DNA of 64,000 bases from Ophiura sarsii (GCA_035610835.1 CM069447.1:42170648-42234647); one strand, 5' to 3'; shown: positions 34,441-46,828, counted from the first letter of the stretch. Notes: generated by a model from the letters alone, not told the origin. A program made the numbers and translations.

Positions 34441-36348
34441 TACAGGGTGACCCAATAAAAAGTTTACCCAAAATGAAAGTGATATTTTCCCACTTTCTGT
34501 AACCTGAGATCTGTGGTATTTATATTCTTATGAAGAATGGATAATGGAGCATCTACCCTGAAAAAGTTATTTATTTTGGTTGGGCGGTTTTCAAGATATG
34601 GTTCATTGAACATTACTTCAGCAAAACGGACTTGTCCACGGAGCATCATTTTTCTTAGGCATGGTTAAACACAATTGCAACATCAAAAGTACTTTTCTGG
34701 ACGCCATACTGCTCAACCCAGCGGTACTCCTCATCCTTCTTCCGACGCACCTTACGTGACTGAAATGCCCTTGCCAAGGATCCTGCGCAGTACCCGTCCC
34801 TTAATGCCTTCAAATCAGCATTGAGGGGAGCATCCAGATAACCCTGCCAGCACCAACCGGATTTTACTTGCACCTGTAAATATGCACGAAACACGATGGC
34901 TGCGTCCTTGTTTGAATAACACGCGCGCATCCACACTCAGTTCGACTACCTTCAGTTACTGAAGTTTGAACTTTACGAAAAGAAGAAGAAGAAGAAGAAA
35001 TCCTTGCAAAAGGATTAGTTTTGATGTTTCACGTGATCAATCATGCCTTTGCTCCCAAGGACAAGTCTGTTTTGTTAAAGCAATGTTCAATAGACCATAT
35101 CTTGAAAACAACTCAACCAAAACTAAAGATAATTGTGATCTTAGATCACGGATATTAGTCGAGGGCTTTGACCTTTGACCTTGCTATATGTTGTCAAAGG
35201 GCAATAACCTGAAGTTGTACTATATGTGATAATTGTTTTTATAAATTTCAGCCCTGAAGTAGTTAAAAAAAATACATTTTGAACCCTAATGACCTTTTCT
35301 TGACCTTTGACCCCAAACTTATAATTGACTTTTTTTCTTGGCTTATCAATGCGCACAAGAAAAAAGTAGTCCGGTCAAAATCAGGGCATGTCTTCAGTTT
35401 TACACCTGTATAGTTCAGTGACCCCTAGTGACCCCGTTTGACATGTCATTTTTAATGGAGAAGCACCCTATATGAACATGGATAAGAGGAATCTTTTGAC
35501 AAATTCTGACAATCATCGGTCATTTCGTCTCGGACAAGTAGTATTTTGAGTGCGCGGAGTGAAAATGTACATTTTGACCCCTAGGGACCTTTTTTTGACC
35601 TTTGACCTTAACGGTATGATTGACTTTTGTTCTTGTCTCATCAATGCCCACAAAATAAAAGAAACGCGGTCAAAATCGGAGCATGCCTTATATTTTCCCT
35701 TTGTAAAGTTCAATGACCCCTAGTGACCCCGTTTGACATTTCACTTTTAGTGGAGAAGCACCCTATATGTACATGGATCCAAGGAATCTTTTGACCAATT
35801 CTGAGTATCATCAGTCATTTTCCCTAGGACAAGTAGGGTTTTGAGTGAATGGAGTAAAATTTACATTTTGACCCCTAGTAACCCCAAAATTTTTCGATTT
35901 AAAAAACCGAACTATTATATATGCGTACGGTCAAAAGGAATATGTTGGCCAATTCTCACGATCCTAGGTCATTTTACTAAATTGCAAATGCGTTTTAAGT
36001 GAAAATCACGTTTTGACCCCTAGTTACCCTTGTGTGACCTTTGACCCCTTATGCTTTACAACCTGAGTAGTGGTGCACATAAGGATACTTATGACCAAAT
36101 ATGGTCAAAATCGGCTAAATGGTTACGGAGCTATAGGTCCCATGACGTAAGAAAGAAAGAAAGAAGAAAGAAACAGCTAGAATACAGTATATTAGTCGTT
36201 TCTCGACTAATATAATAAATAACTTTTTCAGGGTAGACGCTCCATTACCCATTCTTTATAATAAAATAAAAAACACAGATATCAAATTACAGGAAGTGGA
36301 AAAATATCACTTTCATTTTGGGTAAACTTTTTATTGGGTCACCCTGTA
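34441..36348. mobile_element. mariner-type foldback element, interrupted
   Basis: The ends CAGGGTGACCCAATAAAAAG (34443) and its inverse (ending 36346) are flanked by TA. The inverted arms are ~200 bp: 34443-34640 matches, on the other strand, 35055-35126 plus 36214-36346. The right arm is split by the element at 35127-36213. The minus frame at 34655-34936 (93 residues) lies in the loop; I do not recognise a transposase motif in it. A GAA microsatellite lies at 34978-35000. Confidence 0.8.
35127..36213. mobile_element. DR1-rich element nested in the foldback
   Basis: Its ends carry ATATTAGTCGAG (35153) and the inverse CTCGACTAATAT (36197-36208). The body has ~300 bp tandem sub-repeats ('gtgacccctagtgacccc', 'gagaagcaccctatatg' at 35460 and 35753). 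TGACCTTTGACC is perfect at 35169, 35301, 35596 and 36035. A GAAA-rich tract precedes the right end. Host arm sequence resumes exactly on either side, so the insertion is younger than the foldback. Confidence 0.75.
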
Positions 36349-36523
36349 TATCGACACATATCGGAATTGATTAATATTCAATGTGTGGGTTTGCATGTTT
36401 TATACTCACCATGTACTTGCCATATTATGGTCATTCACGTTGGCATGCATGTTCGAGCTGAAACTTAGAATCCCATGCAGTGTAGAAAGAAACTTCTTTA
36501 GCTTCCATTGTCACTTTAGCACA

Positions 36524-36789
36524 CATTATGTTCCCAGTCCCTTAACACTTTTGGACCGGTGATTTGACATTTCGCCGATAATAAATCACCTAAGATTTTG
36601 TCAACCGCTGACTATGTGGTCCATTTTCAGGGTTATGAAGGTTAGTTTATGCCCTTGGGGCATAATTATGTCCTTTGCAGTCTTTTAATTGGACCACATA
36701 GTGGGAAATAGACACATCCTTTGATGATTTTTTACCAGCGAAATGTCAAATCACCGGTCCAAAAGTGTTAAGGGACTGGGAACATAATG
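36524..36789. mobile_element. 266 bp MITE with >50 bp perfect inverted ends
   Basis: CATTATGTTCCCAGTCCCTT opens the element and its inverse closes it; identity is perfect for about 52 bp and continues imperfectly inward with 'actatgtggtcca'. A single hairpin could form across nearly all of it. No clear target duplication is seen. Confidence 0.85.
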
Positions 36790-37002
36790 AGATTTTCTCA
36801 ACAGTTTGCTGCAACAAAATCAAATAAGACACAGAGAAAGCATATGTGTTAATTTTAATCAATTTATTTCACTTGAAGAAAAAAATGCAGTTAAAATACA
36901 ACACGTTGAGGGATCACAAGTTGAGAATCCATACAGTCATTATGTGATTTCCTCACTTTAATAACATGTCACATTTCTATGTGTCAACATTCAATTCAAA
37001 TT

Positions 37003-37793
37003 GAACGCTCTAATTTCCACAATATTAGACCATTATGATCGGCTAGGCTGAATCGATGATATGAGGTAAATATTATTGTCCCAAACCCCAGGTATGGAGC
37101 CATGCACACGTTATCTTTTTTCCACTTCATTGACTTTCTGATTTGAACGCTCTAATTTCCACAATATTAGACCATTATGATCGGCTAGGCTGAATCGATG
37201 ATATGAGGTAACTATTATTGTCCCAAACCCCGGGTATGGAGCCATGCAAACGCTTTCTTTTTTCCACTTCATTGACTTTCTGATTTGAACGCTCTAATTT
37301 CCACAATATTAGACCATTATGATCGGCTAGGCTGAATCGATGATATGAGGTAACTATTATTGTCCCAAACCCCGGGTATGGAGCCATGCAAACGCTTTCT
37401 TTTTTCCACTTCATTGACTTTCTGATTTGAACGCTCTAATTTCCACAATATTAGACCATTATGATCGGCTAGGCTGAATCGATGATATGATCAGGTAACT
37501 ATTATTGTCCCAAACCCCGGGTATGGAGCCATGCAAACGCTTTATTTTTTCCACTTCATTGACTTTCTGATTTGAACGCTCTAATTTCCACAATATTTGA
37601 CCATTATGATCGGCTAGGGTGAAATCGATGATATGAGGTAAATATTATTGTCCCAAACCCCGGGTATGGAGCCATGCAAACGCTTTCTTTTTTCCACTTC
37701 ATTGACTTTCTGATTTGAACGCTCTAATTTCCACAATATTTGACCATTATGATCGGCTAGGGTGAAATCGATGATATGAGGTAAATATTACAC
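37003..37793. repeat. 142 bp satellite, 5.6 copies
   Basis: Units start with 'gaacgctctaatttccac' at 37003, 37145, 37287, 37429, 37574 and 37717. Most are 142 bp; one is longer by a 'tca' insertion. The unit length is not a multiple of three, so the minus-strand open frames across it are fortuitous. Confidence 0.95.
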
Positions 37794-38240
37794 TTCATAG
37801 ACTATATAGACCTATTTCGTTGTTGTTGAGCTTGTTATTATTGGTTTAATTTTCAGTGCCCATATGCAGTACACGATAAAGCCTAAATCATTTCAACTTT
37901 TCCTTGCTCGTGTCTGAACTTTCTTCTATAATTTATATACCTAACATCAGTTCAGCATGGTCAATCATAAGAATGTAATAGTTGATAACCTTCACCAGGA
38001 AGGCAAAATTCTTCAAAATTGCAAACATCAAATTTCTCAAACCCTAAGATGTGTTGTAATTTAAACCAATTACACGTACATCATTCTCAAAATCATTTCA
38101 CTTTAGTCAAGGAATATTTTGTTGTCAGAAATGGGCAAAATTCCATTCACATTTTTCACCATCAATTTGGCAAGAGATCTAAATGCAAATTATGACTTCC
38201 TTCAGTTCCTTGAAACATTTTTTACAAGATTACTACACTG

Positions 38241-38627
38241 CAATAATGCCCGGGGGGGTACTCGGATTTGGTTTGGTCGGGGGTGTGCCGCTGGAGATTC
38301 AAAACCCATACCCATTTTTAGGGGTGATTTTGGAAAAATCTGTACCCAATTTTAGGGGTTTTGCTTCATTTTAGACCAAATTTTCGGGAAAATAGACCTA
38401 ATTTTTGCAAATGTTCGCGAAAATAGACCTAATTTTGGCAAATTTTCGCGAAAATAGACAAAAAATTCGCGAAAATAGACCCATTTGTAAAAAGTGACCC
38501 CATTATTAGGGATTTCCAGCACAAAATCATACCCCATGTTTAGGGATTTTGTGCCCAAAAAGCTACCCATTAGAGCGGCACATCCCCGTATACCGTCTTA
38601 GGCGAGTACCCCCCCCGGGCAATAATG
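38241..38627. mobile_element. hAT-type MITE with 8 bp target duplication
   Basis: CAATAATG at 38241-38248 and 38620-38627 flank a 371 bp element with inverted ends CCCGGGGGGGTACTCG. The interior repeats 'cgcgaaaatagac' four times and 'tttaggg' three times. An 8 bp duplication is the hAT hallmark. Confidence 0.9.
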
Positions 38628-38929
38628 CGACTGCGGCCACCTTCCTCTTCCTTATCGGTTTTAGCATGGTGGTTTCTTATGTGGGACTGTTCAAATTGTG
38701 TCTATATTTGTTAAAGGAAAACACAAAAGTTTTGCTTTCTTGTTATTAATCTAATTACAAAATTCATGTCAAAATATTAATTTGCTACTAAACCAGGAAT
38801 GCAAAAATCAGCATGTCACCAATTTGATGCAATTTTCAGATAACCCTGACATGCATATGCATGGAACTTTCAAAACAGTAGAACAAGTTTCCCAATTTCC
38901 ACATGGAATTTTGTGTTAACTTACGGGAG

Positions 38930-39240
38930 GGGAACACCTTACTTTTGCTTGAAAATGTTTGGTGGCATAACTTTTTAAATATTTCTCTAAACATATTTGG
39001 ATTCCCTTGTTATTTTGATTTAACTATTGAAAATGGCGGTAATGAATGACAATAACAACTTTGCACTATCTGTTTTGCGGTCATAGTGTGAAATTGTGAC
39101 GCTTCCTCAGAAAAATACCTAGGCCTAATAAAACGAAACTCCTCCCAATTTCACACAATGACCTCAAAACAGATAGTGCGCAGTTATTATTGTCTAAAAA
39201 GGTTATATCACAACATTTTCAGTCAAAAGTAAGGTGGTCT
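38930..39240. mobile_element. foldback element
   Basis: The left arm 'accttacttttgcttgaaaa' through 'gcactatctgttttg' is the imperfect inverse of the right arm 'caaaacagatagtgcgcagt' through 'ttttcagtcaaaagtaaggt'. The centre holds 'tacctaggcctaat'. No reading frame. Confidence 0.8.
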
Positions 39241-41600
39241 GTTAGATTTACCCCCTTCTTAAAATCCTACCATGATAGGCCTATGTTACTTTTTCTATTT
39301 CGGACGTACTTACAATTGTTTCGGACGTTACAACTGTTAACAGAAAAATTGGTTTATTGATATCATATGAAAGCCATTGGAAATTCCTATTATTTATGTT
39401 TTGATAGCTAGCTCACTTAACCCTTACAGGAACCTCCAATCCCATTTTAAATATTACTCGAAACTAAATAAAAGTATTAGTTTTTTATTCAAGGTTTATT
39501 AAACAAATGTACATAGCAGCCAAAGGCTGAATTGCATACAATCTTACAATAAAAACAATTAAATACATACAAATGACACCAATTAGATATATATATACAA
39601 ATAAATATATTACAAATAATAAAAATTCCCTTTAAAAGGGATAACCCATGCCCAAGATGATTCCATTTATTAAGATAAAAAATAAAATAAATGGAAGGCA
39701 CCAATTTTAATCATTTCATTTTTTAAAGATGAAATTGCTCTTTAGGTTGGTCAAAGTTGGAGGAAATACCTATAGCTTATTTTCAGGGTTTCATTACTCG
39801 GTGCGTAAAAAATTAATGGCCTAAAGGATGCATTGGCCTACATTATATTTAGCTTGACTTCCAGATTAATCCAATTCCGACCCTGCTTTGGATGTTTAAT
39901 TCCATGTCTACAACTGAGACGACGCTATTTAAGGTTAAAATGTATCCCAGCCTCAAAAGAAGTTTTAATTGCAATCAAAACTACATACTGCCAGCTATTC
40001 CAAAATTGAAATGAAACAAAAACCTCTTTTTATTATGCCAAGCACACAAAGTTGTCATTACTGATAATTGATGTTCTTATTCCTCTTTAAAAACTTATTT
40101 TATGATGTCAATTTTTAACTTTTTATTTTGCGCAAAACATAAAATAATAACAATCCATACTGTGAAAGTGTACTTTCTCAATAACTTTGCTGATAATAGT
40201 GAAATAAACCAGCCTCTCCATAATTGAATCTTTAAATTCAGTTATATATTTATATTAGATTGGACTTTTCTTTTCTTTTCTGGAAAACAGACAGTGGAAA
40301 AACAGAAATCTTTTTCGCAATTGATGCTCATTTTGGTTTGTTATGAGCCAAGACAGTATACCTATAGTTCAAGTTTGACCAGATAACCATTTAAATCTTA
40401 ATCTTCGGATATTTTCAATACAATTACTTATTTGGTGAAGAAGGTAGGCCATCTATTTAGCAAGTATCAGGGTTAACAATCTCTCTTGGGGAGCAATGCC
40501 ACATGTATTGCTTTATACAGAACTTGGAACTTAGAGTTCTTACTAAAAGGGTTCTAAGTGTCTCTACAAATTGTTTCCTATACCCGACTCTTGCTTGACT
40601 AGTCTGGTGGTTATACTATCCTTGTGTAAGTGTATGGGTCGTTCTTTAAAAGTCCCCATTGAAGACATGCAGTGGTAGGGTATAATAAAGGAACTCCAAT
40701 ACAATGAAAACTTTAACAATGACTATCATTTTTAATAAAAGGCATACAAAAAATTACAAGACATTATTGTGGCAAAGGCCTAAGCTACAGGGACCCGTTC
40801 AAGGATGCCTTACAATATTCCGCTATGCCAAAACACTCTTTCAAAGAATTTGCGTGACATTTCTTGTAATCTCAATGATAAAACCATATAACGAACTTCC
40901 GTAAGTTATATTACAAAGCACACGATTTAATCAAAGATTGACAGAAAAGAGACGAATATGAACTTACTACTGTACTACACTAATTTACCAGAGCAGTGAT
41001 TCACATTTCCACTGTAAACAAAGTGTCTCTAGAGCTGAAATCATAACCTTGAGCGTACAAGTGTAGTGGTCTATTACCCTATACTACGCAAGTTACATTA
41101 TCTTTTATTAAGTGAGAATATGTTATTTTTTCACTAAAAATCATAACTTTGGTAATATTGAAAGGAATTCCTCCATTCAAACATGAAACTAAACCAACTT
41201 TGGAACTTTCTTTTCATTTTTTGCACTTTAATTGCTGAAATCAACAAAAGGTGTATTATTTCATATATATACACAAATGTGTTTTCACTCACATGAGAGG
41301 ACTGAATTGAAGTCACATCAATTGTATTACTTGCAGAAAGATTTTCTTAAAGACCCTCTTTGACCATATTATATGCCTTTCATTGTACTGTAATGTCAAT
41401 GGGAACCAGTAGGCACTAGTGGCAGAAATCAGTGGGTCATGTGATGAAAATGATGCATGCTGGTGGTGCTCAAGAAATCTTATCTTCCTTATCAGACCAC
41501 CCCCTGAGCGAAAGCCAAACTAATACCCCAAAAGCATGGGGGAAAAAGCATGGGGGAAAAGGCAACAGCCAACAATTATACAGAGTCACTCAATGTACCA
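39241..41600. other. long AT-rich intergenic stretch
   Basis: No gene is recognised. At 39483-39530 the minus strand ends in 'aataaaccttgaataaaa', which resembles the 3' end of a LINE or a polyadenylated transcript, and a (TA)n-like block follows. The rest is unique-looking with no inverted repeats that I could see. Confidence 0.4.
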
Positions 41601-41607
41601 TACACCC

Positions 41608-41925
41608 TTAAACTTTCGAAGCTTCTGCATTCCACAACCTGACCATGTACGGGATGGGACTTCTGGCATATCTCTCAGTACGCGCCTTGGGGACTGATAG
41701 GAGGTTAGAGTTACGCAAAGACCTGTCATTATCCTCCCCTCTTGTCTTAGGCACCCAGCTGCGGAATGCAGGAGTCTTCAAAAGCTTGTCCATGAACTGG
41801 AGGCAGATTTGCTCACGACGAGACCTAAGAGCATCTACATATGATTTATAATTTTTCCCTAACATAATTCTGCAAGCACGCTTTTGTATTCTCTCAAGGG
41901 CAGCATAGATGGGGAATGACCCAAG
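41608..41925 (-). pseudogene. C-terminal fragment of a non-LTR reverse transcriptase
   Basis: The minus strand reads AALERIQKRACRIMLGKNYK followed by a SRREQICLQFMDKLL segment, a TRGEDNDRSLRNS segment and RYARSPIPYMVRLWN before a stop. This is the order at the end of many animal non-LTR ORF2 proteins. It starts at the edge of the foldback at 41915, so the rest was lost or never inserted (5' truncation). Only about 105 residues remain. Confidence 0.7.
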
Positions 41926-42355
41926 GAATCCAAATATGGCACCAGATTTTAATAAAAATCATGATTTTTCATTTTTTTTCTGGTAGACCTAATAATTGAC
42001 CTTTTTGGGAACAAATATTTTTTTCTTCTAATTTTTGCAATCTCAAGACAGCTTCATGGGGCGTATTTTTTAGTTTTTTGAATTTTGCCCATATTTTCAG
42101 AAATTTCTTTTGGCCAACAAATTTTTGGGAAAATATTCAATATTTTACCTTTTTTAACATATATTTCGATGAAAAATGCAAAATTCAAAAAAATAAAAAT
42201 GCTCCCCGTGAAGCCATCATGTCTTGAGATTGCAAAAATTAAAAAAAACAAGTTTTTCCTTAAAAATGTCAATTTTTAGGTCCCACAGAAAAAATAATGT
42301 AAAACAAATTGTTTTTTCTTATTAAAATCTAGTGCCATAGGAGGGGTCATTCTTC
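41915..42355. mobile_element. ~440 bp foldback element
   Basis: The arms 'gaatgaccc...atggcaccagattttaataa' and 'ttattaaaatctagtgccat...ggggtcattct' are inverted copies, and pairing continues inward ('tgcaatctcaagaca' with 'tgtcttgagattgca'). Almost the whole element can fold as one AT-rich hairpin. Confidence 0.8.
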
Positions 42356-42380
42356 ATCTAAAACTAATTACTTTTATATA

Positions 42381-42739
42381 GTTTAGAGCAGGCATTCTCA
42401 ACTGGTGGCGCATCAAGGCATCCCAAGTGGCGCGAGAGTGGTTAAAATTTGTTTTAAAACAAAATTTATATCATATCATGATATAGCCAGATTTCATAGG
42501 CCTATGACAGTCAGATATATAAATACAGCAATTTTTCTCGCGCTATGCGCGCATGTCCCCTCAAAAGAGTAATATTAGTTATTATGCTGCCTACATGTTA
42601 AAATATTTTGCAATTAATGTTATAAAGGGAATTTTGCCATTGTAAATTCTAAAAAAATATGACCAAGTGGAGCTTGGAACAAGTTGGTTACTAAAATGTG
42701 GCGCATCAGTAAATCTAGTTGAGAAAGCCTGGTTTAGAG
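42381..42739. mobile_element. hAT-type MITE with GTTTAGAG target duplication
   Basis: GTTTAGAG stands at 42381-42388 and 42732-42739. The element (42389-42731) opens CAGGCATTCTCAAC and closes GTTGAGAAAGCCTG, the hAT consensus CAGnGnTTCTCAACC. Subterminal 'ggtggcgcatc' is repeated at the other end in direct orientation. No transposase frame. Confidence 0.92.
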
Positions 42740-42788
42740 CAATATTAAAAAGTTATCGTTTTTGCAAATTAATAATGATAACTTCCAT

Positions 42789-45700
42789 TTACTGCATTAT
42801 AAATGCTTTCAATGTCCTCACCGAGGAGGTGGTTTTTACTTCTTTTGAACCCATCTGAAACAGGACTTTCTGAATAAATTCCCATGTAGTAAAACATGCA
42901 CTTGGGTATTGGAGGTCCAGTACATAAAAAACCTTAAAGCATAGATCGACTGCCTTCAGCAGGCTCGACTGCTTAAGGGCGCGCCCCTCCACCACCGTAA
43001 AAAATTGTGAGGGCAGATCTTGAGGGCCAAGTGCTAGAATAAATGGCTGCCGGCTCTTCAGAGAATCCAAGTACTGTGGTATGTTTGTCCCTATCTGTAA
43101 AAGATTAAAAAAATTAAAAATAAATAAAATAAAACAAAGCAGAAGTTTATAAGACCTGAAAATAAAGTAAAACTCAACGGAGGGGTACTATATGGAACTG
43201 ATCACTGATACTGAGGGAGTAGTCATAGAGCTCATTATAGCAGTGCTACATTAAAATGAGTTACACAGCAAGGCGAGTGATTTTCACTTTATCACTCTTG
43301 GCTTAGCATTCAACATTCACTCCCTTGTCCCTCCCCCTTTTCCATGCTAGTTTATATCCATATATTTTGTATGACAAGATATGGAAAAATGCAATTATAT
43401 CCATGCTTTTAAGCTTCGGAGTGTAGGTTTGTTGAGGATTCAACATTGTTATGGTAATGCATATCGCCAATATACTAATTGTTGATTATTTTGGTTTCCT
43501 TGAAGCAGCGGTACAACCTTTTCTGTGTCATTTGAAAATGGGTCACCAACAAAACCCTCATACAAAAAAATATCATTCGGCTAGGATTATAAATGGAAAA
43601 CGTCAACAAAAATGGACTAGAAATTCCTTTCATCAAGCTGTCTCGTGTACCCTGAATTTCAAATTTTCTCATACTTCACATGCTTATAGATAAAACATTC
43701 TTTTATGCCATTTTCAGGCTAAGGCATAACAAAATTGTTTGTTTGTCATTACGGCAAACAAACACATTCTTTTATGCTAAAAATCTAATGGATTCTCACA
43801 AGATAAATCAAAATTCTGCCCAGACCGATTTCAAATCTCTTCAAATTTACGCTGAAGTGCTAGGTTGATATTACGTAGGGTTTCATCTCCTGTCTGGTAA
43901 ATTAATTTTCTAATAAGCATAACAAAGTTAACTTATAGGTCACTTGTATTGCAACTTGTACATCAACCCTGTACACAGACTTTAAAAAGGTATACCCAAA
44001 GCAAGTATTTTTCTTTGCATAGAAACACATTCTAAACCAGTAGCATGAACTTGTTTTCCTACTCTAAATATTAAGGTTTATGGAAGGCCTACTTGCATAA
44101 CCAATTTATTTACCGGGGCAGATACCCTCTGGGCTATCCCGTTTGCACTGTGCGTCTGTGTGTCTTGGTTACCGTTCATCGGGCCAATCAGCATCCTTGC
44201 TTTCATGTCCGCGATTTTCGCCCTTTGTTTTGGTTCTGGATGAGGTACCGTGCTTTCACCTCTCTATTGTTTTGATCATATTTCTCATTGGCTACATCGC
44301 GACTAGTCGCTTCCTAAAAATTCCACTCCCACCCACCCATTACTTGATTAAATTTTGAGTCAGCAATTTATGTGCTCGCTCTATTATTGCCATTCATTCA
44401 TTAAATTGATACAATAAATTATGCAGATTAGACTATAGGACATTAAAATATTTACATATGTTTACAGGTTAACTTTTTGTGGTTTCAAAGGAGAAAGAGT
44501 AAAGTCCTCTTATTACATCATAGTTTCATGTTGTTTTTTTCCCATTTTAAACAAGTTTCAACGAATGACAACTGATTTTCATGTGTGTGCATGAATCAAC
44601 TACCCTTTTTCGAGTATGAACTGAGTGATTTAGCTACCCTATTTTTAAATTTCTGTTGATTTTGATACCCTATAAAAAAGGAACAGTTTCAAAGGTTTAA
44701 CTAAAATTGTGCAGCACAGGGTGGTAGCTAATAAAGTAAAGTGAGTGCATGGCCAAGATTAACGAAATCTGAAATAGCAAGCCATCTAACAATTTCTAAA
44801 TGGAATCTAAAACAAGCCCTAATTAACGCACAACCAAGCCTTGAATTCAATAGTATTTTGAACAATGAAGTCTAGCAAAAAGTATGGTGATCTAAATTGG
44901 GAGCTTGGAGTGGATAAATTTCTTTCAATATCCCTCATTATTATACATGTATTAAGCTTAAAATTATCAGAGAACATTTCTGACAGTTAATACTCTAATA
45001 TTATTCATTCTGTGAGTTAAAATAAATAAATCTCATCTTGCCCCAAGATCCTATGTCAGGGTACCACACCTCAATAGCTTAATTGTTCCTTATTTTAGTA
45101 GCTTATAATTACATACAAGGCAAAAAATGAGAAAACATATTTACAGGATTATATCACATACCATGTCGGGATGAACATCGAAAAGTCTGGGCCAGCTAGC
45201 AAAGTCAAAGTTCTTTTCTGAATGGATTTCTCCTTGTCTTTTCAGTGCAGTTCTTCCCATGAACTCTATCACCTGATCCTTAGGCTCTCTGTACCACTGC
45301 TTCATTTCTTCGAAGCTCTCATCCCCAACGTCTTGTTCTTAAATTTAATAAAAAATGATGGGAGTAAAATAACATTGCATCACTGAACAAGGAAGAATAT
45401 GTAATTATTTCAAAGATTTATTAAGTGCATGTCCAAAAGATCAACATGCTTTACAGTATAACAAAATGTAAAATACAAACACATATTTTAAGTACACATA
45501 TGCACCTACCCCACACACACCCATTCCATAGTCTGGGCAATAACACAGAAAAGAGCTTGACAATAATTAATCTTTCCCTCGTCGTGGCCAAGAAATGAAA
45601 GAGAAAAAAAAATTCGGCGCTCCATAAATAATACTGTCGGCTTTCCTTAACAGTCCCATCTTTTCTTTTCTTTTCAATGAACTCCAACAATGCATCATCT

Positions 45701-46624
45701 TGTTCAGGGGTTCATGATCCTTGGTCTATGGCCATGTGTTTTGAACTCGCCACCCTTCCTGTTGCATGTCTAGATTTTTACATTTTACACCATCTGATAT
45801 TCGAATAAGAATATCGCAATAACTACTTGTTCTACTCCATAAAAAGTATATATTTTCTGAACGGTAATCTCCCAAGGAATTTAAATATGTGAAAATTTGC
45901 ATAGGACATAATGGTAACATCTTGTGATTAAGAATGTTCAAAGAATATCAATTTTGTTCATATTTTGATTAAAGCTCAATAAAAAATTGTTCCTCTCCAA
46001 ATCATCATTTTACTGTGCATATTAGTTCCTCGTGCAATTTACCCATCAGAACATAATGGTTATCAAGGGTAACTTGTTGAAATATACTATATCGGGAAGT
46101 AAATGAGCGCAAACATTTACATTTCATATTTTTTAAGAGTTTTCACATATATTTTTTTGGCTATATACCCTATCCTGATTTAAGCGGGATTTTTGAATTC
46201 CCCTATTTGAGAGCTTTTCAAAAATGTATAATTTTACTATCATCGGTTGAATAATTCTGTTGTTATACACTCTCAGAAAAAAAGGTGCGACTTAGAGAAA
46301 GTAGATTTATTTCAACTTACAAAGTAGATTTATTTCAACTTACAATTGTAGGAGACCGGGGCAGAAATAGACGAGTACAGCTACTAAAGCATATCCTTTT
46401 TTAAACCGTGCATCAATCGTTGGAAATCTTGTTTTGGTAGGATGATATCTGGACAAATGGACACTTAAAGCTTTATCTGTTATGCACTTTACTGCACTGT
46501 CATGATACAAACATGGCTGTGGATTATTCAGCCCAAAGGGATGATTTAACTTATAGTGTTTGAAAATTAAGTGTTTGCCTTGGACCATTAGTTTCACAAT
46601 TGCATTTCTTGCAGTGCCACATAG
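42789..46624 (-). CDS. zinc-finger/C-terminal-domain protein of a multi-copy family (partial gene model)
   Basis: Three exon-like segments on the minus strand. 46624-46344: 'cag' acceptor, about 93 residues including a possible finger C-x8-C-x8-H-x4-H (starting CLYHDSAVKC) and a strong 'gtaagt' donor. 45337-45162: QDVGDESFEEMKQWYREPKD, then EFMGRTALKRQGEI and FDFASWPRLFDVHPDM, donor 'gtatgt'. 43094-42789: phase-matched continuation IGTNIPQYLDSLKSRQPFIL, VVEGRALKQSSLLKAVDLCF, a TTWEFIQKVLFQMG segment and stop at 42789. The last two exons join in phase 0 without a stop. The first does not match phase with the second, so at least one exon between them is missing or the link is wrong. The end resembles animal proteins annotated as SAM domain-containing protein 3-like; function unknown. 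Fragments of relatives lie in the 27.8-33.2 kb duplication. Confidence 0.6.
43095..45161. other. intron between the last two exons of the zinc-finger-family gene
   Basis: No element with clear ends is seen. Words such as 'cattcttttatgc' repeat near 43695 and 43770. The plus-strand frames at 43451-43868 and 44093-44358 show no recognisable domain. Confidence 0.4.
45413..45700 (-). repeat. probable 3' end of a degenerate retroelement
   Basis: The minus strand runs from a short coding-like piece (LLEFIEKKRKDGTVKESRQY, about 45685-45625) through 'tatttatggagcgccgaatt' to 'tttttgttatactgtaaagc' and 'atttatt'-type tail. The phrases resemble 3' tails of L2/CR1-type elements, but the assignment rests on short words only. 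Confidence 0.3.
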
Positions 46625-46828
46625 CTGAAAACAAAAAACAATGACATACAGACTAGTTAGGCTTAGACACTTGGTCAATATACCCGGGGGCAGGGGCAAT
46701 GACATTAAAAGCTGGTACGCCTATTTGGGGCCCTACAGCGTACCTTTCCTGCAGTTCTTAAGACCCCAAGGTTAGACACAAGTCAGTTCCTAAGTTCCTA
46801 ATTGAATCATACAGTTCTCAGAGCTTAA

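Noticed and set aside
34655..34936. 93-residue frame in the mariner-type foldback as a transposase
   Set aside because: I see no D-D-D/E triad or helix-turn-helix motif; left as unassigned loop sequence.
37175..37414. Minus-strand ORF over the 142 bp satellite
   Set aside because: Unit length is not divisible by three, so the frame shifts at every unit.
44093..44358. Two overlapping plus-strand frames around 44.1-44.4 kb as an exon
   Set aside because: No splice sites with matching phase and no family resemblance.
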